Positions 16,421 through 25,362 of a stretch of 64,000 nucleotides of DNA are shown in pieces. A model generated the notes under the pieces. It saw nothing but the letters and a program-made list of their open reading frames with translations, was not told where the DNA came from and searched no databases. The DNA is from Polaromonas sp. GTDB lineage: Bacteria; Pseudomonadota; Gammaproteobacteria; Burkholderiales; Burkholderiaceae_C. The stretch's first letter is position 1. Each line of letters opens with the position of its first letter. The translations under genes and the position numbers were made by a program. Location: positions 81,255 through 145,254 of the forward strand of contig NZ_JAUYEY010000007.1 in NCBI RefSeq assembly GCF_030689685.1. The letters run 5' to 3'.

Positions 16421-17611
16421 ATGAGCCAATTCAATCGACGCCGTTTCATGAAAACCGGCGGGACCATGATGGTGCTAGGGACCGCCTCCGGTGCCTCGCT
16501 ATTGCCGAGCCTGGCCAGTGCGCAGGAAACGGTAAAACTGGGTTTACTTCATTCACTGTCGGGCACCATCGCCATTGCCGAGGCCGCACTGGTTGACGCC
16601 GAAAAAATGGCCATTGATGAGATCAATGCTGCTGGTGGTGTGATGGGGCGCAAGATCGAAGCGGTTGTAGAAGATGGCGCAAGCGATTGGCCCACCTTTG
16701 CTGAAAAAACCAAAAAATTGCTACAACGCGACAAGGTCGCGGCCATCGTTGGCTGCTACACCTCGGCATCGCGCAAAGCGGTGCTGCCGGTACTCAACCA
16801 GATGAAAGGCTTGCTGTACTACCCGACCTACTACGAAGGCCAGGAACAGGACAAGTCAGTCATCTACACATCGCAGGAAGCTACCCAATCGGTGATCACG
16901 GCCATGGAGTGGATCGCAAAGGAGCAGGGCAAGACATTCTTTCTGGTGGGTTCCGACTACATCTATCCGCGGACCTGCAACAAAATCGCCAGGCCCACCA
17001 TTGCCCGTGTCGGGGGTAAAGTCGTTGGCGAAGAATACGCGCCGTTGGGTCACACTGAATTTTCGTCAATCATCAACAAAATCAAGGCGGCCAAGCCGGA
17101 CTGGATTTACTCTACCGTTGTAGGCGGAAGCAATGTCGCCTTTTACAAACAACTGAAGGCGGCGGGTCTCGATGGCACAAAGCAGAAACTGTTGTCTACC
17201 GTTGTCTCTGAAAATGAAATTGACGGTATTGGCAAAGAAAATGCCGTGGGCTATTACGCCTGCATGGGCTACTTCCAGAGCCTGGTAAATCCGCAAAACG
17301 AGCGCTTCGTCAAAGCGCTGAAGGCTAAATATGGGCAGGACCGGGTGGTCGGGGACCCGATGCAGTGCGCTTACAACGCGGTTTATTTGTGGAAGCTGGC
17401 AGCCGAAAAAGCCAAATCCTTTGACGTTCAAAAGGTGATCGCAGCGTCATCCGGCCTCGAATTTGCCGCCCCCGAGGGCAAGATTCGCATCCACGCAACC
17501 AACCACCATGTCGCGAAAAAAGTCCGTATTGGGAAGGCCCGCAGCGATGGGCAGTTCGATATCGTCTATGAGTCAGGCGTGATTGAGCCTAATCCATTCC
17601 CCAAACTCTGA
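16421..17611 (+). CDS. Amide/urea ABC transporter substrate-binding protein (UrtA/FmdD-like)
   Basis: 396 residues. A twin-arginine signal (NRRRFMK, 5-11) with a hydrophobic stretch and a cleavage site near Ala34 exports it to the periplasm. The mature part is a periplasmic binding protein of the branched-chain amino acid/UrtA/FmdD type (VKLGLLHSLSGTIAIAE, then IVGCYTSASRKAVLPV, and the pattern around YIYPRTCN). It resembles the sensor AmiC of this cluster, so both probably bind related small amides. It lies downstream of a terminator-bearing leader, with AAGGAG before the ATG, and heads the transporter genes. Confidence 0.9.
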   Translation: MSQFNRRRFMKTGGTMMVLGTASGASLLPSLASAQETVKLGLLHSLSGTIAIAEAALVDAEKMAIDEINAAGGVMGRKIEAVVEDGASDWPTFAEKTKKLLQRDKVAAIVGCYTSASRKAVLPVLNQMKGLLYYPTYYEGQEQDKSVIYTSQEATQSVITAMEWIAKEQGKTFFLVGSDYIYPRTCNKIARPTIARVGGKVVGEEYAPLGHTEFSSIINKIKAAKPDWIYSTVVGGSNVAFYKQLKAAGLDGTKQKLLSTVVSENEIDGIGKENAVGYYACMGYFQSLVNPQNERFVKALKAKYGQDRVVGDPMQCAYNAVYLWKLAAEKAKSFDVQKVIAASSGLEFAAPEGKIRIHATNHHVAKKVRIGKARSDGQFDIVYESGVIEPNPFPKL

Positions 17612-17691
17612 TGGTCTGACTCCTGCCAGCGGACGGGGTCGGTGAACCGGTCCCGCCCGGCTGCAGTTTTTTCCGCAAGTGGGGGTTTGGC

Positions 17692-18594
17692 ATGTCTTTC
17701 GATATTCTCGTGATGCAGGTTTTCAACGGAATGAGCCTGTTCACCATCTTGTTGCTGATGGCCCTGGGCCTGGCCATCGTTTTCGGTTTGATGGGCGTCA
17801 TCAATATGGCGCACGGCGAATTGATGGCGCTCGGTGCCTATGCCACCTATCTCACAGCGCAATTTTTCTCTCACTATCTTCCGTCGCTGATGGACTGGTA
17901 CCTGTTCGCGGCCATCGTGGTGGCGTTTGGCGTCACCTTCGGGTTCGGTTATGTGCTGGAACGAGGGTTCATTCGCTGGTTCTACAACCGACCGCTTGAC
18001 ACCCTTCTGGCCACCTGGGGGTTGAGCCTGATTTTGCAGCAAAGTTACCGCTCGATTTTTGGGCCGCAGGAGGTCTCGGTGCCCCTTACTTCATGGCTCA
18101 GTGGAGCATGGGAGCCGACTGTCGGTATTCAGCTACCTCTCAACCGCATTTTCATCATCGGCCTGACGATCCTGGTTGCGTTGAGTGTTTACCTCATCCT
18201 CTACAAAACCCGCTTGGGACTGCGCGCCCGCGCTGTGACGCAAAACCGGCCCATGAGCTCTGCCGTCGGCATTGACACCAACCGCGTTGACGCGCTGACG
18301 TTTGCGCTCGGTTCGGGGTTGGCTGGCATAGCCGGTGCGGTATTCACCATGATTGGTTCGACCAATCCGGGCACCGGACAACTTTATATTGTCGACTCAT
18401 TCATCGTCGTTGTCTTCGGTGGTGTTGCCAGCTTGCTTGGCACTGCGGCATCAGCCTTCCTGATTGCCCAGACGCAGACGACGCTGGAGTACCTGATGAG
18501 CGGCTCCATGGCCAAAGCTTCCATTCTTTTACTGGTCGTCGTCGTGCTTTACTTCCGGCCCAACGGGCTGTTCTCCTCAAAAGTGCGGAGTTAA
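17692..18594 (+). CDS. Amide/urea ABC transporter permease (UrtB/LivH-like)
   Basis: 300 residues with about eight membrane segments. The block MGVINMAHGELMALGAYATY is characteristic of LivH/UrtB permeases, as is the C-terminal FRPNGLFSSK. Full-length UrtB of urea transporters often has a long extra N-terminal domain; this one lacks it and looks more like the short-chain amide (FmdE) type. It is followed by the second permease after 2 bases. Confidence 0.9.
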   Translation: MSFDILVMQVFNGMSLFTILLLMALGLAIVFGLMGVINMAHGELMALGAYATYLTAQFFSHYLPSLMDWYLFAAIVVAFGVTFGFGYVLERGFIRWFYNRPLDTLLATWGLSLILQQSYRSIFGPQEVSVPLTSWLSGAWEPTVGIQLPLNRIFIIGLTILVALSVYLILYKTRLGLRARAVTQNRPMSSAVGIDTNRVDALTFALGSGLAGIAGAVFTMIGSTNPGTGQLYIVDSFIVVVFGGVASLLGTAASAFLIAQTQTTLEYLMSGSMAKASILLLVVVVLYFRPNGLFSSKVRS

Positions 18595-18596
18595 GC

Positions 18597-19628
18597 ATGA
18601 AAATCACAGAGAAAAACGCCGAGCGCTCGGCACACCTGGGAATCGCGGCGCTGCTTCTGCTCGTGCTGCCGCTAACGCTTGAACCGTTTTGGCTGGGCGC
18701 TGCGGGCAAGTACCTTGCTTTCGCGTTCGTTGCCGTCGGCGTGGTCCTCGCCTGGGGTTACTGCGGCATCCTCAGCTTGGGCCAAGGTATCTTTTTTGGC
18801 ATCGGCGGCTATGCCATGGCGATGTTCCTCAAGATCGAAGCGTCGGCTCCCGAGTTGCCCGACTTTATGGTCTGGAGCAGCGTCGAGCACCTTCCGGGCT
18901 GGTGGCAACCGTTCACGAGCTTGCCGCTGACAATCGCTGCGATTCTAGTGGTGCCCGTCGTCGTTGCGTTTCCGTTTGCCTATGCAATTTTCAAAAAACG
19001 GGTCAGTGGAGTTTACTTCGCCATTGTCACTTTGTCGCTGGCGCTGACGCTGACTGTCATGATCATTGGGCAGCAGGGCGAGACCGGTGGCGCAAACGGA
19101 ATCACTGATTTCAAGTCCCTGCTGGGACTCGACATCATCGGGGACGCCAGCAAGCGCTGGATTTACCTGGTCGAGGTGGTGTTGCTGCTGGTGGTTATGG
19201 CCGCTTCAGCGGGGTTGCTGCACACGCGGTTCGGGAAAATCCTGGTCGCCGTGCGCGACCGTGAGGACCGCGTTCGCTTCTCGGGGTATGACACGGCGAT
19301 GATCAAGGCTTTTGTCTTCAGCGTTGCCGCTGTTTTGTCTTCAATCGGCGGAGCCTTGTTTACCCTCCAGGTCGGCCTCATCACACCCAGCCTCATCGGC
19401 ACAGTCGCTTCCGTCGAGATGGTGATATACGCCGCAGTGGGCGGACGCTTGTCAGTGCCCGGTGCCGTCATCGGCGCCCTCGTGGTCGGCTTCCTGAAAT
19501 CTTTTCTGTCTGAGCAATTTCCCGAGAGCTGGTTGTTTTTTTTGGGCGGAATGTTCATCTTCGTGGTGGCTTTTTTGCCTAACGGGCTGGCTGGCGCGAT
19601 GCAACGCCTGCTTCGGCTTAAGGCCTGA
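18597..19628 (+). CDS. Amide/urea ABC transporter permease (UrtC/LivM-like)
   Basis: 343 residues with eight to ten membrane segments. CGILSLGQGIFFGIGGYAMA is the LivM/UrtC signature, and VRDREDRVRFSGYD is the cytoplasmic coupling loop that contacts the ATPases. The tail FLPNGLAGAMQ matches the family. It forms the second half of the membrane channel with the preceding permease. Confidence 0.9.
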   Translation: MKITEKNAERSAHLGIAALLLLVLPLTLEPFWLGAAGKYLAFAFVAVGVVLAWGYCGILSLGQGIFFGIGGYAMAMFLKIEASAPELPDFMVWSSVEHLPGWWQPFTSLPLTIAAILVVPVVVAFPFAYAIFKKRVSGVYFAIVTLSLALTLTVMIIGQQGETGGANGITDFKSLLGLDIIGDASKRWIYLVEVVLLLVVMAASAGLLHTRFGKILVAVRDREDRVRFSGYDTAMIKAFVFSVAAVLSSIGGALFTLQVGLITPSLIGTVASVEMVIYAAVGGRLSVPGAVIGALVVGFLKSFLSEQFPESWLFFLGGMFIFVVAFLPNGLAGAMQRLLRLKA

Positions 19629-19642
19629 GGCGGGGACGATCA

Positions 19643-20452
19643 ATGCATGCCGCCACGTTCCAAGATTCCATGAATGTCCCTATGAAAGCCGACTCCTTAC
19701 CCCAGAGCGTAGTGAGCGCGCCACCCATCCTGGCCATCAAAAACCTGACCGTTTCATTCGACGGCTTCAAGGCGGTTGACGACCTTTCAATGTCAATCAA
19801 CGAGAAAGAACTTCGAGTGATCATCGGTCCAAACGGGGCCGGCAAGACGACTTTGCTTGACATGATTTGTGGAAAAACCAAGCCAACCTCCGGAAGTATC
19901 CGTTTCCGTGATCTCGAACTGACTCGATTGCCGGACTTTCAGATCGTGCGCAAAGGGGTCGGTCGGAAGTTCCAGAACCCATCCATCTATGAAGATCTCA
20001 CCGTTGGGGAAAATCTTGAAATTTCCATTCCACAGGCGCATGGCGTCTGGGCCTCGATCCTCTTCCGGCGTACCCGGCAGGTTAAGGAGAGGATCGGCAG
20101 TATTGCCGAGCAGATCATGCTCGCCGATCACCTTCGCACCAAGTCCGGAAGGCTGTCGCACGGACAAAAGCAGTGGCTGGAGATCGGCATGTTGCTGGTG
20201 CAGGACCCGGACCTACTGCTGCTCGACGAGCCCGTCGCAGGGATGTCACCCCGTGAGCGCGAGCAGACGGCTGAGTTGCTGAAAACCATTGCGCTTGGCA
20301 AGTCGCTGGTCGTGATTGAACACGACATGGACTTTGTCAAGGCAATCGCCAACACCATCACGGTGCTGCACCAGGGCAAGTTGCTGTCCCAGGGAAGCGT
20401 CGACCAGGTACAGAACGACCCACGCGTTATTGAAGTGTATCTGGGACATTAA
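19643..20452 (+). CDS. Amide/urea ABC transporter ATPase (UrtD-like)
   Basis: 269 residues. Walker A GPNGAGKTT, the signature LSHGQKQWLEIG (His in place of the common Gly, as in UrtD/LivG), and Walker B LLLLDEPVAG are intact. An N-terminal stretch of about 30 residues precedes the nucleotide-binding domain; a later ATG at 19671 is an alternative start. It pairs with the next ATPase gene, 5 bases downstream, to power uptake. Confidence 0.9.
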   Translation: MHAATFQDSMNVPMKADSLPQSVVSAPPILAIKNLTVSFDGFKAVDDLSMSINEKELRVIIGPNGAGKTTLLDMICGKTKPTSGSIRFRDLELTRLPDFQIVRKGVGRKFQNPSIYEDLTVGENLEISIPQAHGVWASILFRRTRQVKERIGSIAEQIMLADHLRTKSGRLSHGQKQWLEIGMLLVQDPDLLLLDEPVAGMSPREREQTAELLKTIALGKSLVVIEHDMDFVKAIANTITVLHQGKLLSQGSVDQVQNDPRVIEVYLGH

Positions 20453-20457
20453 AAATC

Positions 20458-21147
20458 ATGCTCAATATCTCCAATCTGGACGTTTACTACGGTGAAAGCC
20501 ATGTCATCCATAAGGCGGCTTTTGAACTCGCGCCAGGTGCCGCCATCGCCGTCGTCGGCCGAAACGGCATGGGCAAAAGCACCTTGCTGAAGTCGCTTAT
20601 CGGAATGATTCCAGTAAAGAGCGGTTCGATCACGCTGGGCGGGCGCGAGTTGGCGGGCCTTCCAAGTTATGCGCGCGTTCAGGCGGGCTTGGCTTATGTG
20701 CCACAGGGCCGGATGATTTTTTCGCAGCTAACGGTTGAAGAAAATATTCTGACGGGTCTGGAGACTGCGCGCTATGCCGATATTCCGGACTTCATTTATA
20801 AGTTCTTTCCGGTTCTGAAGGAGATGAAGGACCGTAAGGGCGGCAACCTTTCCGGCGGGCAGCAACAGCAGTTGGCAATCGCGCGCGCGCTGGTGTCCAG
20901 GCCTCGGGTATTGATTCTTGACGAACCTACCGAAGGCATTCAACCCTCCATCATCAAGGAAATAGCCCGTTCACTGAACGCGCTGCGCAAGGAGCTGGGC
21001 ATCGCGATTCTGGTATCCGAGCAGGTTTTGAGCTTCGCGCTCGAAGTGGCAGATCGTCTTTTGGTCATTGACCGCGGGCGCATCGTGCGTGCCGTCGAAA
21101 AAAGCGATATTGATATTGAAGAAGTCCGTTCGTTCCTGACCGTCTAG
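20458..21147 (+). CDS. Amide/urea ABC transporter ATPase (UrtE-like)
   Basis: 229 residues. Walker A GRNGMGKST, signature LSGGQQQQLAIAR and Walker B VLILDEPTEG identify a LivF/UrtE subunit; VPQGRMIFSQLTVEENI is the Q-loop region typical of it. Together with the previous four genes it makes a complete importer. The amidase gene follows after 30 bases with its own AGGAGA site. Confidence 0.9.
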   Translation: MLNISNLDVYYGESHVIHKAAFELAPGAAIAVVGRNGMGKSTLLKSLIGMIPVKSGSITLGGRELAGLPSYARVQAGLAYVPQGRMIFSQLTVEENILTGLETARYADIPDFIYKFFPVLKEMKDRKGGNLSGGQQQQLAIARALVSRPRVLILDEPTEGIQPSIIKEIARSLNALRKELGIAILVSEQVLSFALEVADRLLVIDRGRIVRAVEKSDIDIEEVRSFLTV

Positions 21148-21177
21148 GCAGGTTTTTTATCAATTCAGGAGAGAGTT

Positions 21178-22215
21178 ATGAGACATGGCGATATTTCCAG
21201 CAGCAATGATTGCGTCGGCGTGGCGGTGGTCAATTACAAGATGCCGCGGTTGCACACCAAAGCTGAAGTTCTTGCCAATGCACGCAACATCGCTGAGATG
21301 CTGATCGGTATGAAAAAAGGCCTGCCCGGGATGGACTTGGTGGTCTTTCCGGAGTATTCGACACACGGCATCATGTACGACGCCAAGGAAATGTACGAGA
21401 CAGCGTCAACAATTCCGGGCGATGAAACGGAGATTTTTGCGGACGCTTGCCGCAGGGCGAATGTCTGGGGGGTGTTCTCCTTGACTGGCGAGCGTCATGA
21501 GGAGCACCCTAACAAGGCGCCATACAACACGTTGATCCTGATGAACAACAAGGGAGAAATCGTCCAGAAATACCGCAAGATCATGCCGTGGACGCCGATC
21601 GAGGGCTGGTATCCCGGAAATTGCACGTACGTTTCCGAAGGTCCCAAGGGCATGAAGATCAGCCTGATCATCTGTGACGATGGCAACTATCCGGAAATCT
21701 GGCGTGATTGCGCCATGCGCGGCGCCGAATTGATTGTTCGATGCCAAGGCTACATGTACCCGGCCAAGGAGCAGCAGATCATGGTTTCGAAGACCATGGC
21801 GTGGATGAATAATGTCTATGTGGCCGTCTCCAACGCCACCGGATTCGATGGTGTTTACTCGTACTTCGGGCACTCGGCCGTAATCGGCTTTGACGGCCGC
21901 AGTTTGGGCGAATGCGGCACCGAGGAGATGGGCGTCAATTACGCCGAACTGTCCATGAGCCTGATCCGCGACGCGCGCAAGAATTCGCAGTCGAATAACC
22001 ATCTCTACAAGCTGGTGCACCGCGGCTATACCGGCAAGATCAATTCAGGCGAAGACGTCAACGGGGTGGCGTCCTGCCCATTCGACTTCTACGGCAAATG
22101 GATTAACGATCCGGAAGGGACGCGCAAGATGGTGGAGGGCTTTACCCGTTCAACGCCCGGCACCGCGGAGTGCCCCATCGAAGGCATTCCGAATGAGACT
22201 GTGAAGCATCGCTGA
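21178..22215 (+). CDS. amiE: Aliphatic amidase
   Basis: 345 residues, one shorter than Pseudomonas aeruginosa AmiE, and very similar to it from the first residues ([11 protein letters not shown]). It hydrolyses short aliphatic amides such as acetamide or propionamide to acid plus ammonia. The nitrilase-superfamily triad is intact: Glu59 in FPEYS, Lys134 in KYRKI and Cys166 in IICDDGN, with the assisting Glu142. It is cytosolic, expected to be a hexamer, and placed to act on amides delivered by the upstream importer. Confidence 0.96.
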   Translation: MRHGDISSSNDCVGVAVVNYKMPRLHTKAEVLANARNIAEMLIGMKKGLPGMDLVVFPEYSTHGIMYDAKEMYETASTIPGDETEIFADACRRANVWGVFSLTGERHEEHPNKAPYNTLILMNNKGEIVQKYRKIMPWTPIEGWYPGNCTYVSEGPKGMKISLIICDDGNYPEIWRDCAMRGAELIVRCQGYMYPAKEQQIMVSKTMAWMNNVYVAVSNATGFDGVYSYFGHSAVIGFDGRSLGECGTEEMGVNYAELSMSLIRDARKNSQSNNHLYKLVHRGYTGKINSGEDVNGVASCPFDFYGKWINDPEGTRKMVEGFTRSTPGTAECPIEGIPNETVKHR

Positions 22216-22284
22216 AACTTATTGCAACCAGATCGGGCTGGGGGCGTGACGAACGTTGCCCGTCCGTCTTGACAGGATTCGTAC

Positions 22285-23091
22285 GTGGCATCCAATCTAG
22301 ACGCCTACCGGCTTGCCATCGAGCCGTTTTACCGGTCGACCGGTAATGAAGTTTCCCTGTATGAGCATGCGTACTCGCACCGTCTGCCCTTGATTCTCAA
22401 AGGGCCTACCGGCTGCGGAAAGACGCGTTTCGTCGAGTACATGGCCTGGAAGCTGAACCGGCCGTTGGTGACGCTTGCCTGCAATGAGGACATGACGGCC
22501 TCTGATCTTATTGGGCGCTACCTGTTGGACGCGCAGGGCACCGCATGGCACGACGGCCCGCTGACGCTTGCAGTCAGGCATGGCGGCATTTGCTATCTCG
22601 ACGAAGTGGTCGAGGCGCGCCAGGATACGACGGTTGTCATCCATCCACTGACTGATGCCCGCCGTATCCTCTCGCTCGACAAAAAAGGGGAGCTTATTCA
22701 CGCCCATCCCGACTTCCAGCTAGTGGTTTCCTACAACCCGGGCTACCAAAGTCGAAGCAAGGACATGAAGCCGTCGACACGTCAGCGCTTCGCCGCGTTG
22801 GAGTTTGACTACCCCGATGCTGCGCTGGAGGCCGAAATCGTGGCGCACGAAGCCGGCATATCCTCGGATATTGCGGCTCGTCTTGTCGGTATTGCGCACC
22901 GATCCAGGGCGCTGAAGCATCATGGTCTGGACGAGGGAATTTCTACCCGCATGCTTATCTATGCTGGCGTGCTGATCGGCTCCGGCGTCAACCCACGCGA
23001 GAGCTGCGACATGACAATGACGCGCGCGTTGACGGACGACCCGGACATGGCCAAGGCGCTGCGCGGCTTTGTCGAAGCCTATTTCGAGTAG
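22285..23091 (+). CDS. MoxR-class AAA+ ATPase (CbbQ/NirQ/NorQ-like)
   Basis: 268 residues from a GTG start. Walker A GPTGCGKT (40-47), Walker B GICYLDEV (101-108) and the sensor region VVSYNPGYQ identify the CbbQ/NorQ branch. These ATPases remodel or activate a metal-dependent or oligomeric enzyme together with a VWA partner. The partner is encoded 17 bases downstream. In P. aeruginosa the ami operon also has an ATPase gene (amiB), so this is the likely counterpart; its client is unknown, with AmiE or the importer as candidates. Confidence 0.88.
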   Translation: MASNLDAYRLAIEPFYRSTGNEVSLYEHAYSHRLPLILKGPTGCGKTRFVEYMAWKLNRPLVTLACNEDMTASDLIGRYLLDAQGTAWHDGPLTLAVRHGGICYLDEVVEARQDTTVVIHPLTDARRILSLDKKGELIHAHPDFQLVVSYNPGYQSRSKDMKPSTRQRFAALEFDYPDAALEAEIVAHEAGISSDIAARLVGIAHRSRALKHHGLDEGISTRMLIYAGVLIGSGVNPRESCDMTMTRALTDDPDMAKALRGFVEAYFE

Positions 23092-23108
23092 ACAAAGGCG
23101 GGCCCCAG

Positions 23109-25145
23109 ATGGCAGAAGAAAAAGGATCACGCGCGCCGAAACCTCTGTCTCCGAGGTCGGCGGCAAGTAAGCGATGGGGCGACGTCGATCTTGGCACTCT
23201 CGACCTAAAGCTTACCCAGGTCGCAGCCCGCCACGGCCCAGATCAAACTGCCGCGATACTGCCTTGGCTTGAAGCGCTCAACGATGAAGATCCGGTGTGC
23301 GCGCTAGCGGTGGCGGACCGCCTTGACTCGCTTTTTCCGCATATTGGGGCTGAGGGCTTGGGGCGGTGGATACTGACCGGACTGCGCATGTACCCAGGCG
23401 ATCAGGCTCGGCAGCGTGCCTACTTTAAGCTGGAAGATAGGCGCGCGATCGAGATGTTGCACGGCGAGGCGGGTGCTGGCGACCTTGCTGCGGCGCTGCC
23501 ATCTCTGGGACTTTTATTCCGCGGGCTGGCAGGCATTGCGTTTGAGCTTCAACCGCGCCACCAAATATCGCTGAACGGGTTGCCCCTGCGGCCGGTACTG
23601 ACGCCAAGTCACCTGCTTTTGCCGGATGATTACACCGCGCTGGATGGTCATGACCGCTACCGCATCTATCGTGCAGCTGTTGCTCATGCGGTTGCCCACC
23701 TCCGCTACTCGACGCCGGGCTTGCCCGTCCAGACCCTGAAGCCTATGAGCATTGCCATGGTTTCGGCGATCGAGGATGCGCGTGTCGAACGCTTGCTGGT
23801 CCGCGACTATCCCGGGGTACAGGGCTGGTTCCTCGAGTTTCTCAGGCATGGCGTCAGGCCACAGGAGCTCGACTTTTCGGCGCTGGTTGGGCGCATGAAT
23901 CTGGCCCTGATGGACACGCATTACCAAGACGACAATTATTGGGTCAACAAGGCCCGCCGACTGTTCGAAGCGCAGGCCGTTGATCTTCATGACTATGCTG
24001 CATTTCGTCGGCTGGCGTCCATCCTGGCCAACGATCTCGGCCAGATGCGGGTTCCGTTCCGGATCCCAAGCTACCTTGTTCCTGAGGCCTACCGGGACGA
24101 CAACAGCTTTCTCTGGGACTTCAATGGAGCCACCATGCCGCCTGAGCCGGTGGACCTGCAAGCCATGAGCCCATTGCCCCAGCAGCAGCGACCTGAATCC
24201 GCACTGCCTGATGAGTGGACCGCCGAGCCGCCAGCCACGGAGACCGAAATCGGGCGCCACACTTATCCGGAATGGGACCACCGGCGTCATTTCATGCGGA
24301 CAGATTGGTGCACCGTTATTGAAAAGGTGCCGGCGTGGCAAGGCCGCCGCGCCACATCGATCCTCGTCGAAACTGGCGTGGCGGTTATGCCGCCGGTTGC
24401 ACTGCCTCGCTCACGGCGCTTGAGCCGAAACAGACGCATCAGGCGTCAGCTGGAAGGAGAGGACATTGATCTCAACGCAGCCATCGAAGTCATGATTGAC
24501 CAACGGCTGGATTTATCGCCTGACCCGCGCCTTTTCATGCGCGCTGGCAACGAAGATCGGATGTCAAGCGTCCTTGTGCTGCTCGATTTATCCGAGTCGA
24601 CCAACGATTGCGTCGGTGATCGGATGCAATCCATACTTGACATCGAAAAGAAGGCCGCGCTGCTGCTCGCGCAGGCGGTAATACATTGCGGGGACCGCAT
24701 TGCCGTACACGGGTTTTCATCGAACACGCGGGCCGAAGTGAATTATTACCGCCTGCTGGAGTTTGGTGCACCACTTGATACGAATTCCACCGGGAGAATC
24801 CTGTCAGTGCCTGGCCGCTATTCGACCCGTATGGGAGCCGCACTTCGCCATGCAACAACGCAGCTTGCGCATGAAGGGGGCGATCACCGGGCAATTTTGC
24901 TGATCACAGATGGTGCGCCTTCGGATGTGGATGTGTATGAGCCTCAGTATCTGGTTGAAGATGCCCGCGCGGCAGTCCACGAAAGCCGGCGATGCGGTGT
25001 GCATATCTTCTGCGTTGCGCTGGACCCGCAGGCCGACCCGTACGTGCGGAATATATTTGGATGGAATAACTACCGCATCGTCGACGAACCCGACAGCTTG
25101 CAAGCTCATCTGTCCTCGCTGTATGCGCGGCTGGTGCTTTTGTGA
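23109..25145 (+). CDS. NorD/CbbO-like VWA domain protein
   Basis: 678 residues. The C-terminal third is a von Willebrand A domain with an intact MIDAS: DLSES (493-497), a middle Thr region and ITDGAPSD. The N-terminal two thirds are helical and fit the NorD/CbbO body. In characterised pairs this subunit binds the client and recruits the AAA+ ring. Its place between amiE and amiC ties it to amide use. The canonical Pseudomonas ami operon is not known to carry such a VWA gene. Confidence 0.85.
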   Translation: MAEEKGSRAPKPLSPRSAASKRWGDVDLGTLDLKLTQVAARHGPDQTAAILPWLEALNDEDPVCALAVADRLDSLFPHIGAEGLGRWILTGLRMYPGDQARQRAYFKLEDRRAIEMLHGEAGAGDLAAALPSLGLLFRGLAGIAFELQPRHQISLNGLPLRPVLTPSHLLLPDDYTALDGHDRYRIYRAAVAHAVAHLRYSTPGLPVQTLKPMSIAMVSAIEDARVERLLVRDYPGVQGWFLEFLRHGVRPQELDFSALVGRMNLALMDTHYQDDNYWVNKARRLFEAQAVDLHDYAAFRRLASILANDLGQMRVPFRIPSYLVPEAYRDDNSFLWDFNGATMPPEPVDLQAMSPLPQQQRPESALPDEWTAEPPATETEIGRHTYPEWDHRRHFMRTDWCTVIEKVPAWQGRRATSILVETGVAVMPPVALPRSRRLSRNRRIRRQLEGEDIDLNAAIEVMIDQRLDLSPDPRLFMRAGNEDRMSSVLVLLDLSESTNDCVGDRMQSILDIEKKAALLLAQAVIHCGDRIAVHGFSSNTRAEVNYYRLLEFGAPLDTNSTGRILSVPGRYSTRMGAALRHATTQLAHEGGDHRAILLITDGAPSDVDVYEPQYLVEDARAAVHESRRCGVHIFCVALDPQADPYVRNIFGWNNYRIVDEPDSLQAHLSSLYARLVLL

Positions 25146-25200
25146 CTTCACGCCCACAAATTTGCAGCAAAATAAGGGAGGGCAGGGCAAAAGACCTGCC

Positions 25201-25251
25201 ACATCTTCGGATGTTGCACCAAAGTTATCGGCCACTGTTATTGGTGCAACA
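25201..25251. promoter_or_regulatory. Inverted repeat upstream of amiC
   Basis: TGTTGCACCAA (25212-25222) and TTGGTGCAACA (25241-25251) are perfect 11-bp inverted arms separated by 18 bases. A UUCG-capped hairpin (ACATC-TTCG-GATGT, 25201-25214) partly overlaps the left arm, so the two structures are mutually exclusive as RNA. The position, 111 bases before amiC in a 217-base gap, suggests an operator or an RNA switch for amiCR. Confidence 0.55.
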
Positions 25252-25362
25252 GTGCGGATCCGGGCGCTCATCCGGCGAAGACACTTTTTAGCTCTCATCT
25301 AATGGTTACTGAACTACTCATGAATTCTGGAATGCTGAATATCAGCAAAAAAGGTAGGTATT

